Notes: a model not told the origin generated them from the sequence alone. 22,504 nucleotides of DNA from Chara braunii (GCA_003427395.1 BFEA01000607.1:60382-82885); one strand, 5' to 3'. Counted from the stretch's first letter, positions 8,201 through 17,220 are shown. Translations and numbers: made by a program.

Positions 8201-8952
8201 AACAGTGCTATTGGCAATCCGCATCGAGAGCGAACGACTGTTTGCCACTTCCTTAAGGTGCTCTGTCGAACACCACTAACTCCCGAATCATTTGGTATTC
8301 AACTACTATCTATCAACCAGAGAAGGAGGTCCTTCCAGGAAGATAAATGGTGGACACATTTGTTGCAGGGGTACTGACGGGCAACTTGCCAAATGTCGTG
8401 CACCTGGCTGGGTGTTCCGCCCGACCACAGTTGACAGGTTCAGTCCTTCAACTTGCAAGGTGTCGGGCGCCATACCCCTGACCTTTTATGGAAAACAGGC
8501 ACCACATACCCAACACGATGCCCTTTTGAATCGTGTACTGTCTGTCACAGCAACACTAAGCCAGTGGTGTGCGTTCATGTTGTCCATCTAAATGAGAGTT
8601 CACTCCGACGTGGGGTGTGTACCCCGACAACACCACAAGCAATGTCCAAGAACTGCTAACCTGTGGGATCTGGAGTTCAATTTTGTTTCTTGAGTGCGAA
8701 ACTCTGCTCGAAACAGATCCAAATCCAACAGGAAGTCCCACCACAGACCATCAAACCTTCCCCCGGTGGCGGACTTCAGCATCCAAGACTGCCCAACAAC
8801 TGCTAACCTCTGGCAAGCAAATCCACACCCAGCATCAAGGTTCCCTTAGAGTGCGTGGCCATCCGCACGTCGACTGTTTGACACTTGTTGAAGGTGCTCA
8901 GTCACCAAACCGATATCTACTCTGTCAATGCCTTTCTGGGTTAAAGCAAGGA

Positions 8953-8954
<2 letters not shown>

Positions 8955-9019
<65 letters not shown>
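8955..9019. repeat. Compound (TC)n(TA)n microsatellite
   Basis: TC repeats (8955-8983) switch to TA repeats (8984-9019), followed by a short ccctctctctc. This is the third Y-module tail, with a TA run in place of the CG run. Confidence 0.95.
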
Positions 9020-9023
<4 letters not shown>

Positions 9024-9547
9024 CTCTCTCTGTGGAATCAGATCTCGCATCAAGTTTCCCTAAGAGTGCTAATGACAATCCACACGGACAATCAACGACT
9101 CTTTCACACTTCTTCAAGCTGCTCGATCGCCAAACAGACTAGGAACCAGCATCAAGGCCCCCTAACAGTGCTATTGGCAATCGACATCGACAGCGAACGG
9201 TTGTTTGCCACTTCCTTAAGGTGCTCTGTCGAACACCACTAACTCCCGAATCATTCGGTGACACTGTTCAACTACTATTTGTCAATCGGAGAAGGAGCCT
9301 CAGGTCCTTCCGGGAAGATAAATGATGGACACAATTGTTGCTGGGGTACCGACGGGTTGCGGGTTCAACTTGCCAAATGTCGTGCACCAGCCTGGTGTTC
9401 CGCCCGACCACAGTTGACAGGTTCAGTCCATCAACTTGCAAGGTGTCGGGCGCCGGACCCCTGACCTTTTATGGAAAACAGGCACCACATACCCAACACG
9501 ATGCCCTTTTGAATCGTGTACTGTCTGTCACAACAACACTAAGCCAG

Positions 9548-9797
9548 GACAACATTGTCAAGGTGTCATACAAAGAGCCCCTGCCCTTTTTTACACTGTG
9601 CTAATTCGCATTTAACAACGACTATTCATGTATGAAGGGCTCAAAACGCCCCGCCGCAATATTTGTCATGTCAACACCTCATATATTGACCATTTAAAGT
9701 GTCGCATCATGCCCTATTGGGCCATGTACTGAGTGTTTATTCGCAGTCGAAATAGTTCACTTTTTGACAAAAAGTTCATTTTTTACGAAATGTGTAT
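9548..9797. other. Unassigned spacer
   Basis: No gene, repeat copy or structured element is recognised here. Confidence 0.5.
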
Positions 9798-10680
9798 TTG
9801 TTTCAAAACTACACATAACCACCTACACCCAAACCTTTTGTTAACCAGCTGTACCGTACCCAACCAATTTTTTTTTCCACCCCTACCCACCCGTACCCAC
9901 TCACAATTGTATGCACCCACCCATAATCATCCACACTTGTGACCCACCCTCCCCTAACCACCCCTAACTGTCCCCAACTGCCACTAACTGCCCCTAAATG
10001 TCCCCAACTGCCCCTACCCACCACCCATAATCGCCCCTAACCATCCGTATTTGTGACCTACCCTCCCCTAACCACCCCCAACTCTTTTTTTGGAATACAT
10101 TTACGTTACCTACCCATACCCTCTTTGAAAACTAACCACCATACCCACTGTATAGAAGGCCTACCGGACCTTTACCCATCCTTACTTGCTCAAAAAAAAA
10201 AAGAACTGTACCCGTACCTACCCTACATGAACCCCTTCAGACTGTAACTGCCCATAACCGCCCATGAACTTCCTGTTTCAAAGCTACCCATGGCCACCTA
10301 CACCCAAACCTTTTGTTAACCAGCTGCACCGTACCCAACCAAAATTTTTTTTCACCCCTACCCACCCGTACCCACTCACAATTGTATGCACCCATCCATA
10401 ACCATCCACACTTGTTACACACCTTCCCCTAACCACCCCTAACTGTCCCCAACCACCTCTAACTGCCCTTAAATGTCCCCAACTGCCCCTAACCACCACT
10501 CGTAATCGCTCCTAATCATCAGTATTTGTGACTTACCCTCCCCTAACCACCCCAGTTGTCCCCAACCGCCCGTAACTATCCCCAACCGCCCCTAACTGCC
10601 CCTTATCGCCCCTAACCGTCCCCAACCGCCCCTAAGCAACCCTAGCCGCCCCCTATCCCCTCTAACTGCCCTCCGTGGAA
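9798..10680. repeat. C-rich degenerate minisatellite, core duplicated with 475-bp period
   Basis: The block 9798-10080 recurs at 10273-10555; anchors are acctacacccaaaccttttg at 9821 and 10296, then cacccgtacccactcacaattg. Within each copy and onward to 10680 the sequence is an irregular array of 10-11 bp words such as CCCCTAACTG, TCCCCAACCG and CCCCTAACCA, so one strand is almost free of G. It resembles interstitial telomere-like DNA only loosely: no regular CCCTAAA array is present. Gly/Trp-rich minus-strand frames are by-products. Confidence 0.88.
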
Positions 10681-10697
10681 GATTCATTCGATATTGC

Positions 10698-10883
10698 TCA
10701 TCCTATCGATGAAAGAAGAGTGAGGTTAGCCACGGGGTTGGAGACTTACATGTTCTCCCCTCCTCCCCCCCCCCCCCCCCCCCCCTCTCTCTCTCTCCGA
10801 TTTTCCTCATCCTATCGATGGAAGTAGCGTGAGGCTAGCCACGGGGTTGGAGACACCTGTTTTTTCTTCCCCCCCCCCCCCCC

Positions 10884-10948
<65 letters not shown>

Positions 10949-10949
10949 N

Positions 10950-11021
<72 letters not shown>
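10698..11021. repeat. 109-bp duplication capped by poly(C) and (CT)n
   Basis: catcctatcgatg(a/g)aag..agtgaggttagccacggggttggagac occurs near 10699 and again near 10808. Each copy ends in poly(C) (about 10765-10785 and 10869-10894) followed by CT repeats. The second CT run spans 10895-11021, with an N at 10949. The purine-pyrimidine mirror tract could form triplex DNA. Confidence 0.93.
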
Positions 11022-11024
<3 letters not shown>

Positions 11025-11640
11025 TCATGCAACACACAAGAACGACAGTGGGTACAACCACGACGGTCGGACGATGGCCATACAGTGGCATGCACACAGA
11101 AGGGGGGTCGGTACAACCATGACGAGCGGGCAATTTCCAAAGGGAACTCCCTGAGGCGAGGCTGGAGCCTTTCAATTTCGAAAGTGGCGAATTTCGAAGT
11201 TGGGAGACTATTTCTTGAAACCTTTTTCTCGCTGTTCGTGCCAAGAAAAAAAAATATGCCTAAGAGAAAAACTGCTCCGTCGGTCTACATATTTCCTGGG
11301 AAGAAGGGGAGGGAAGGTGGATATTACATATGATTACCTGATAGAATTGCTTACCTGCCCATACCCATCTGATTTTTTTTTTTACCACCCTATAACGACT
11401 GTACCCTTGCTTTTTTTTTCTTGGTCGCCCATACCTGCGGTTTTTCCCTTTTCACCGCCAGTACCCGCCCATGCCTGCCCGTGATCTCCATGCAGTGCAA
11501 CCGTGCCTGCCCTGAAATCCACAAATAAAATTTATGCCTGCCCATACCGATGCCCCCGTCCGGAGGAGTACCCGTACCTGCCCATAACCTACCGATTACC
11601 GTTGGGTACGGTCGGGTATGGGCAACAGTTACCCAATTGC
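11022..11640. other. Gene-free stretch with a second C-rich degenerate tract
   Basis: To about 11340 nothing is recognised. From 11350 to 11640 the words CCCATACC, TGCCCATGCC and GTACCCGTACC recur, interrupted by T runs, echoing the array at 9798-10680. No credible gene. Confidence 0.5.
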
Positions 11641-12309
11641 CACCTATGCCTCACACCACTCAACACCTTCGAGCACACCCCTGGCCAGCTTGCGCCATGC
11701 AGATACTTGCACAATGTTGCAGTAACAAGTCCGCATTGCCTACCTAGGCGTAAATACCAAAGATTGACTGGCCTTCTCCCTATATGGGAGATGTTGTTGC
11801 TGCTCGACTGTCTGGGTCTGGCCGTAGGAGTATTCAGTAGCTTCTGGTCGGGCCCCGGTGTCTAAGTTCGGGCCCGCGTCTACAGTTGAGGGCCTGGCCC
11901 CGTTGCAGCTGGGCACTTTTATCATTATCCAAACTTTAAATGTTTGTCGTATTCGCATTGGCCCGTGGGGTAAATGTGACGACATTGCTGCATTCTCATT
12001 TGCGCGTGGCCACTTCGTGATGTGCGGGCCTCACACTCCGTGTGCACAGGGCGCAACTACCTGAGCATTGGGCTCAACTGTACAACGCAACCCTTTTTGC
12101 TTTTGGAAAGAGCCTGGAGCCTCACGTTGCTCTGTAACCAATTGGCGTGCTGCAACTGTCTGAGTCCCCACATATGGAGAAACTGTAGGGAACACGCCTC
12201 ACGCGGGTACTCAGGCCCGCCTTTACTTAGGACGAGCACAGGCTTACTGAGGCCGCCGCTCAAAACACGTGCACGTCTGATAAGGGTCCCGCGAGGGCGC
12301 TTCCCTTGC
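11641..12309. other. Unassigned spacer
   Basis: No gene or element is recognised. Short frames exist on both strands without protein-like features. Confidence 0.45.
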
Positions 12310-12368
<59 letters not shown>

Positions 12369-12402
12369 CATTATAATAATAACATAATAATAATAATAAT
12401 AA
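12310..12402. repeat. (AAT)n trinucleotide repeat with interruptions
   Basis: Perfect AAT repeats span about 12310-12365, followed by interrupted AAT/AAC/ATT units to about 12402. Confidence 0.95.
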
Positions 12403-12444
12403 AAATGTGCATCGCACTCTAGGTCGACAGTCGGGGGAGTCCAG

Positions 12445-12569
12445 GTAAGTTCTCTTTCTTCCCTTTTCTCTTCGTCTCTTCCCCCCTTTCTCTCTCTGAC
12501 TCTTTCTTTGTGTTTGTTTATCTGTCTGTATGCTTGTCTGTCTGTGTTTGTCTTTCTGTATGTATGCAG
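12445..12569 (+). other. Possible short GT-AG intron
   Basis: ccag|gtaagt at 12441-12450 matches a strong donor. Pyrimidine-rich sequence with tgtctgtctg words follows, ending in tgtatgtatgcag at 12569, an acceptor-like string, which gives a 125-nt interval. The flanking frames are not recognisable as exons, and the interior is also a simple-sequence tract, so this could be chance. Confidence 0.2.
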
Positions 12570-12843
12570 TTACCCAAACAGCAGCAGGATCAAGGGGAAG
12601 TCCGCAATTGTACACAATCCAGGCCCTCGGTTGTGAGTCAAACTGTACAACTGTGGGTGGGAGATATGAGGCCAAACTGCCTCGTCAAACTCTACATATG
12701 GCGTGGTCTTCCAAATGGGTCAACATTTAGTCTTGCTATGCTGCCTCGACGTTGGTTTGACCCTTGTTTAACGCTGGATGTGTGTCGGACGACGCGAGAC
12801 TGTGGCAGCATGTTGGCGTTGTCTATTTTGTGCATCAGGCATT

Positions 12844-12917
12844 GCTGACGTGGCGCTGTCACCGGTCTTCCCCGCTGATGTGGCGCATGCCACTGATCTA
12901 CATTGCTGATGTGGTGT
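12844..12917. repeat. Three-fold ~30-bp tandem unit
   Basis: gctgacgtggcgc (12844), gctgatgtggcgc (12874) and gctgatgtggtgt (12905) recur at 30-31 bp spacing. No gene is associated. Confidence 0.7.
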
Positions 12918-13073
12918 CAGCACTAAAAATCGCAGAAGTTGGGGTACTTTCTCCGTTGGCCCACGTGTCGTAGGGCGGTAAAAAACGAAAATACAACGAA
13001 TCGGCATGGCGTTTATTTCACGTTTTTGTTTTTCCTAATATTTTTTCTAGAAAGAGCGGAAACTAATCTACAG

Positions 13074-13092
13074 GATCTGAAAATTTCAGATC
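13074..13092. repeat. Short perfect palindrome
   Basis: Arms GATCTGAAA and TTTCAGATC surround a single A. No function is evident. Confidence 0.75.
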
Positions 13093-13282
13093 TTTTGATT
13101 AATTACTTGGAGCACGAAAAATCACCAAAGTTGGCGCTTGAAAATTGCAGGACTGGACCCGCCTGCCACACTGTGCAACGTTAGGGTTCGGACACGCAGG
13201 CACATCCTGACGTGCCAGCAGCCTAACGTCGGATACACTTCAAAAGAAAGCAGTCCCCAAAAGCAGACAGGGACCCAGTCCA

Positions 13283-13380
13283 CCTTAGCGGTTATCTCAT
13301 CGGGCAATCGGGCTTTCAAAATTTGTACGTGGGTTCAAACCCCAACCCGACCACAACCACTATGATCATACTAATACTAA
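13283..13380 (+). repeat. tRNA-like sequence with Pol III B box, possible SINE head
   Basis: GGTTCAAACCC inside gtgggttcaaaccccaacc matches the Pol III B box (GGTTCRANNCC). About 45 nt upstream, ttagcggttatctcatcggg is a weak A-box-like string, and tcgggctttcaaaatttgtacgtg occupies the anticodon-arm position without clean pairing. A cloverleaf does not close, so this is not a functional tRNA. The tail passes into actaatactaag and a TA run, as in tRNA-derived SINEs. No target duplication was found. Confidence 0.38.
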
Positions 13381-13381
13381 G

Positions 13382-13412
<31 letters not shown>

Positions 13413-13530
13413 AGTGTGTGTGTGTGCGTGTGTGGGTGGGTGAATGGGCGCGCGCATGCGTGCGTGTGTGCGTGCGTGCATGCGTGGGTGGGTGAGTGGG
13501 CGGGCAGGCACATGCGTGTGTGTATGCGGC
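13382..13530. repeat. (TA)n followed by degenerate TG/CG tract
   Basis: A TA run (13382-13406) is followed by about 125 bp of mostly alternating purine-pyrimidine (tgtgtg, gcgcgcgcatgcgtgcg, gtgcgtgcgtgcatgcg) with GGG interruptions. The TG/CG part is prone to Z-DNA. Confidence 0.9.
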
Positions 13531-13539
13531 CAGGTCCTC

Positions 13540-14119
13540 CAACTTTTTTTTCGTTCCGCCCGCGCGGAAACGCCGAAAACAAAAAAGAGGCCGCCCAAAA
13601 CAAAAATGAAAATAAGAAAGAAAAGGAGGGAAAAATAAAAGAGAAACGAAAAAATGATGAAACAAAAGAAGGGGGGAAAAAAAGAAAACCGACAGAAAAC
13701 GGAATTAAAAAAAGGGGGCGGGCCACAAAACGACGCTTTCTTCCTAACCGACGGCGGGCGCTACGAGATATTCCCTCACATCAACGCCCGCCACCGCTGC
13801 GCCCCATGGGCGCGCTCTCTGGTCTTCTGGCACGCTGTCAACAATTCGGTACACGCACCGCTCTGCACGCCCCCCCTCCCTCGATCGCCTTCATCCGCCG
13901 GCCCGCATCAAAACTTCAACCCGATTCCGGCGCGCAACGGAACACCGGCCTCCCCCCGCGGCCAATGCTGCTTAAGGGTTAGGATAAAAAAAATAATAAT
14001 AATAAAAAAACCTGCACGATTCCACACATGCACCCCCCGCACGAAACTCCGCACAAAAATGCGGCTCGTGCGGTTGCAAGTATGCTGTGCACACCTACAC
14101 ACAGTGCTGCATTTCTCAG
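13540..14119. other. A-rich then GC-rich unassigned stretch
   Basis: 13550-13720 is strongly A/G-rich (runs of A and GAAA). 13740-13970 is GC-rich with no protein-like frame. Nothing is recognised. Confidence 0.45.
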
Positions 14120-14482
14120 GAAGGGACGCCGCCGCAAAGCCCGATTCACCCGTGCCCCATCTTCATGCCGCCTGCTGACCGCGTGCTTGAGATTTTGAAT
14201 TTCAAACGTGGAGGTCCCCTATTTTTTATATTGTTTTTCGTGGCCTGGCCCTGCCCTTTTGCCCTTTCCTGCCGGACGCCACTGGTCCACGCCGTCTCCA
14301 CATGGACACAGGACGCTGGACCATGGACACACACCCCCCGCGGCGGCATATAATCATATGAAATCACCGCGGGCAGGCCACAAGTAAACGTCCTAGGGGG
14401 ACATCACCGAGGATATGTGAAACGAGGCCGCAAAATTTCCTCAGGAGCTCCAGGAATTCGTAAGCAGTGTCTAACGACGCCC
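14120..14482. mobile_element. Truncated relative of the right arm of the 17224-18953 element
   Basis: The segment aligns with 18557-18953 through aagggacgccgccg, attttgaatttcaaacgt, gacgctggaccatggacac, catatgaaa, gcaggccaca and agtgtctaacgacgccc. It ends at the same terminal bases (agtgtctaacgacgccc, ending at 14482) but is followed by TAC, not TTA, and I found no matching left end upstream. It is a decayed or truncated copy. Confidence 0.8.
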
Positions 14483-14527
14483 TACATCTGTGATGAGGTT
14501 ACTATCTTCACCCAAATAGAACAGTCA

Positions 14528-14580
14528 GTCATTATAGCTGTATTGTGGGCAACTTTCAGTCTACGTACAGCTATAATGAC
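14528..14580. repeat. Perfect 15-bp inverted repeat (foldback)
   Basis: GTCATTATAGCTGTA (14528-14542) is exactly complementary to TACAGCTATAATGAC (14566-14580) across a 23-nt loop. No flanking duplication is evident. It could be a small foldback element or a hairpin-RNA locus. Confidence 0.88.
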
Positions 14581-14582
14581 CA

Positions 14583-15206
14583 AGTGTTCATGCGAAGACC
14601 TTTCAAAATCTCACAAATCTATGCAGGCCGTTCCCACGGCTCCGCCTGGAAAGGTCCTCACGACTCCTCAGTGATCATATTATCTCAATTTTAAATTGAA
14701 ATTATTTTATGTTTGTCACGGACATTATGTAGTAGGTTATGAAGCTGCATCATGAGGTCATGATGCACCTATTCTCGTCAACGCTCTTGACTCTTCGTGG
14801 TACGCCAGCAGCGGGACCATCCCCTTTGGAAGCATGACCTGCCTCCTTGTCGCGATCACCACGTTTGCTGCCATGTTGATCTCCTCCCTGCCTTTCACTC
14901 CCTATAATTGTCTGTCAGCACGACCCTGGAAGCCGCATGTGTGCTGGTCATGCAATTCAACAAACAAACTTCGGAACTCCTCGTGCAAAGTCCATTGAGG
15001 ATAAAAGTAGAGATTCGAAGTGAGCGCGTGACAACCAACTTTAGCTGGGCCCAGGGTTAGAAGCGAACCAGGTCCCATGACTGCCAGCCAACCTTCATGG
15101 GCCCAAGGTCAGAAGCGAGCCCATGATGCAGTTCAACGAGTCTCCGGCTGGCCATTGATATGACAAGAGAAGCGAAAAACCTTAATGGGCCAATGGCGAT
15201 CCCTAA
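14583..15206. other. Gene-free stretch with short palindromes
   Basis: 14685-14699 has 7-bp arms TCAATTT / AAATTGA. 14746-14767 is a perfect 10-2-10 palindrome (TGCATCATGA, GG, TCATGATGCA). Around 15045-15120 a short unit (gggcccagggttagaagcgaacca / gggcccaaggtcagaagcgagccca) is repeated. No gene is seen. Confidence 0.65.
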
Positions 15207-15578
15207 GGGCCTCGCCACACCACTCATGAAAACTCATTTGCATTACCGCACAGCCTCTTGAAACTTGGGGCAGTCAAGAGCAGCCTAAGCGGCTCTTGAA
15301 AGATTGGAAAGCCCAGCCTGCAACTCATGCGTTTCCAAGCATCCTTGGCCGAACCCTTGAGGGACTATTGATTTTCAAGAGTTGTCGGGCCGTTATCATG
15401 ACGCCATTAAAAAAAAACAAAGCTGTACGACTGTCCTTTTGCATTCTTTGTCCAGCACTGTAGCCGTTTCAAGAGTGCTGTGTGGCGATGGGGCGAAAAC
15501 TCTCGAAAATGCAACTCTTGAAATCGTCTGACAGCTCTTGAAACATTTCCCTGTTTCAAGAGTGGTGTGGAGAGGCCC
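15207..15578. mobile_element. Tourist-like MITE (PIF/Harbinger type) with TAA target duplication
   Basis: The terminal inverted repeats are 25 bp (15207-15231 and 15554-15578) with two mismatches, beginning GGGCCTC and running through CCACACCACTC to TGAAA. The element is flanked by TAA at 15204-15206 and 15579-15581. A 3-bp TWA duplication and a GGG-type end are hallmarks of PIF/Harbinger (Tourist) elements. The 372-bp body has no coding capacity. It contains the 9-mer CTCTTGAAA or its complement seven times (15255, 15293, 15373, 15467, 15515, 15535, 15554), candidate transposase-binding motifs. Confidence 0.87.
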
Positions 15579-15581
15579 TAA

Positions 15582-15820
15582 CCCTGGAAACCTCCGGGCT
15601 AAGAGAGCTCCCACCGAATTCTGACAGAGCCAAGAGCCTGGTATGTACACCTATCTTGAAAAAGAGCTCATGTATGAGAGCTTCAATAAGCTCTTTTCAA
15701 TTTCTGAAAAGATTTGGTGCATTGAACATCAGAGCCATTGCGACAATGTCGTAGCCTGTGGTACATGTCATCATCACCACTGTCTGTCACTTTTTTCGAG
15801 TTTTGCCTTCAAGAACCGTG
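15582..15820. other. Spacer with an imperfect foldback
   Basis: ttgaaaaagagct (about 15657) pairs imperfectly with agctcttttcaa (about 15689). No gene is recognised. Confidence 0.45.
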
Positions 15821-15941
15821 GGCCTCGCTGCACTACTCTCCACATGCACAAAACGACAAAAAATATGGCGGTGTATCTTTCCATGTTCTAGGGGCCGATT
15901 CATCCTCATGTTGTGCATTTGCAGAGTAGTGCAGCGAGGCC
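15821..15941. mobile_element. Foldback element 1 (121 bp)
   Basis: The 31-bp terminal inverted repeats (15821-15851 and 15911-15941) match at 29 positions. The outer 19 bp (GGCCTCGCTGCACTACTCT) are identical. No clear target duplication is seen. The ends resemble both the 15207 MITE and foldback element 3. Confidence 0.85.
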
Positions 15942-15965
15942 GCATGTCATGTCATGTGCTGTCAG

Positions 15966-16032
15966 TTCCAAGATTTTAAGTGCACGGGATTTTCCAGATG
16001 AATCTTAGCGGATGGAGAGCAGTGCAACCCGG
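15966..16032. mobile_element. Truncated foldback of the same family
   Basis: ccaagattttaagtgca and ccagatgaatctt..cggatggagag.agtgcaac match the inner left and outer right parts of foldback element 3 (16193-16301). The outer left end is missing. Confidence 0.6.
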
Positions 16033-16129
16033 GGCTAGGTCCCACTTACACGAATTAAGCGATATTGACCGTAGATAGCAGAGATCAACAGCTAGAATCT
16101 CTTAATCCGTGCAAGTGGGACCTTGCCCC
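16031..16129. mobile_element. Foldback element 2 (99 bp), distinct ends
   Basis: The 29-bp arms (16031-16059 and 16101-16129) match at 26 positions, beginning GGGGC and containing AGGTCCCACTT and ATTAAG. The loop is about 41 nt. The sequence differs from its neighbours, so it is a second foldback family abutting the first. No clear target duplication. Confidence 0.85.
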
Positions 16130-16192
16130 CGGCCATTTGCGGGCCCACTGTGGTCTGTCACTGTTCTTCTGTATAGAACGGTGCCCACAAAG

Positions 16193-16301
16193 GGCCTAGT
16201 TGCACTACTCGCCATCCGCCAAGATTCTAAATGCATCTGGGCATGTCTCTTGTCCAGATGCACTCAAAATATTGGCCGATGGAGAGTAGTGCAACTTGGC
16301 C
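16193..16301. mobile_element. Foldback element 3 (109 bp) with CAAAG direct flanks
   Basis: The ~30-bp inverted ends begin GGCCTAGTTGCACTACTC and match with three mismatches. Inside lies a second hairpin of 9-bp arms (TGCATCTGG 16232-16240, CCAGATGCA 16254-16262). CAAAG occurs directly at both sides (16188-16192 and 16302-16306), a candidate 5-bp target duplication. Confidence 0.86.
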
Positions 16302-16306
16302 CAAAG

Positions 16307-17220
16307 CTTGACATCCAGGTTTGAAACACCTCCCATAGGATCAGGATCTGTGATTGAATGGCTGCGTAGCATGGTGGTTCTCTTTTCTTCTTCTTCGTTT
16401 TTTGTAGGCGCCAGGTTTTGAATTTGCAAAGACAAAAAAAAAAACATGCCAGGTTTTGAATTCCCAAAGACAAAAATGCACCCGTAAAGATATCACTGTG
16501 CCAGTTTGAAACTGCAATTTCGGTAGAAAGGATAGGTTGGGCATTTTTGTTTTTCCTTCCTCTTTTCCCGTCTGAGACCACGGTTGACCCCCACAGACGT
16601 TTTTTATTCATTTAAATGGTCTGGAAAGCTGTTGTTTTTTGCTTCCTTTTTTTTTTTACGGGCTTCTGTAAATGAGAATGAGGAAACACTGTTCTGACAT
16701 GAGTACTCGTTGGAAAAGCCCCGGAGGCCGTGATAGACAGATCCTTGCCGCCCCCCTGCTGAATCTATGCCTCGAAGTCTGGACTCCGCCAGCTATGCAT
16801 ATTGGCCCTTTTTTGCACATTACTTCTGTATCTCTCCGAGTACAAGGCCAAATACGGGTTGATGACATCGTGGCTGAATGCTGTTTTTTTTTTTCTTTTC
16901 TTTTTTTTTTTGTTGAAAACATGCTCCAATCTATTCAAGGGGAGCAGCACGTGCTGGGAATTGGGCCCAGCGTCCCATATGAAGACATGTACAAAACAAT
17001 TTATGAACCAATTGAGGTACGGGGGTCATTTACCCGGTTTCAGCTTGAGAGTATCCTCCAAGATTGGGAACAAGCTACTAGACTTCGGGATAGATGATGA
17101 GAAGACTACGAATCTTTTTTTATGATCGCTAAACACCTCCTAAAATCCACCGGAATTTTCCGCACACTAGAGTATCTAAGGTATTTCCAACAGATCCTAA
17201 CAAAGCTCACTAAAATTGAC
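16307..17220. other. Gene-free stretch, short repeats and T runs
   Basis: gccaggttttgaatttgcaaagacaaaaa recurs in variant form within 60 bp (16410-16475). Long T runs occur at 16640-16660 and 16885-16912. Frames on both strands have no recognisable features. Confidence 0.5.

Larger units (their letters stand above)
7688..9547. repeat. Higher-order tandem repeat, unit order X-Y-Y-Z-X-Y-Z, about 0.9-kb period
   Basis: Module X (7688-7881 and 8566-8750) shares gtgcgttcatgttgtccatc and a long stretch ending ccaacaggaagtccc. Module Y (7913-7993, 8069-8147, and a shorter copy about 8855-8955) carries gctcagtcac and tttccaggt and ends in a CT run. Module Z (8201-8564 and 9164-9547) runs from aacagtgctattggcaatc to aacactaagccag. 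The X copies are 878 bp apart and the Z copies 963 bp apart; extra sequence in the second unit (about 8750-8830) accounts for much of the difference. Frames inside are short and unconserved. Confidence 0.9.

Noticed and set aside
9809-10499. Minus-strand Gly/Trp/Val-rich frames resembling a repeat protein
   Set aside because: They follow directly from the C-rich minisatellite, recur only because of the 475-bp duplication, and show no codon-level conservation.
9798-10680. Interstitial telomere array
   Set aside because: CCCTAA-like words are present but irregular and mixed with CCCCAACCG. There is no run of CCCTAAA or CCCTAAAA.
10807-11244. Arg-Glu or Leu-Ser repeat proteins
   Set aside because: These are translations of the CT/GA microsatellite on either strand.
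12022-12387. Plus-strand frame ending in poly-Asn
   Set aside because: The Asn run is the (AAT)n repeat and the upstream part has no recognisable or conserved features.
13283-13360. Functional tRNA gene
   Set aside because: The acceptor and anticodon stems do not close; only the T arm and B box are convincing.
16656-17125. Open frames on both strands around a T run
   Set aside because: Neither frame has recognisable motifs, and both cross low-complexity T/A tracts read as poly-Phe or poly-Lys.
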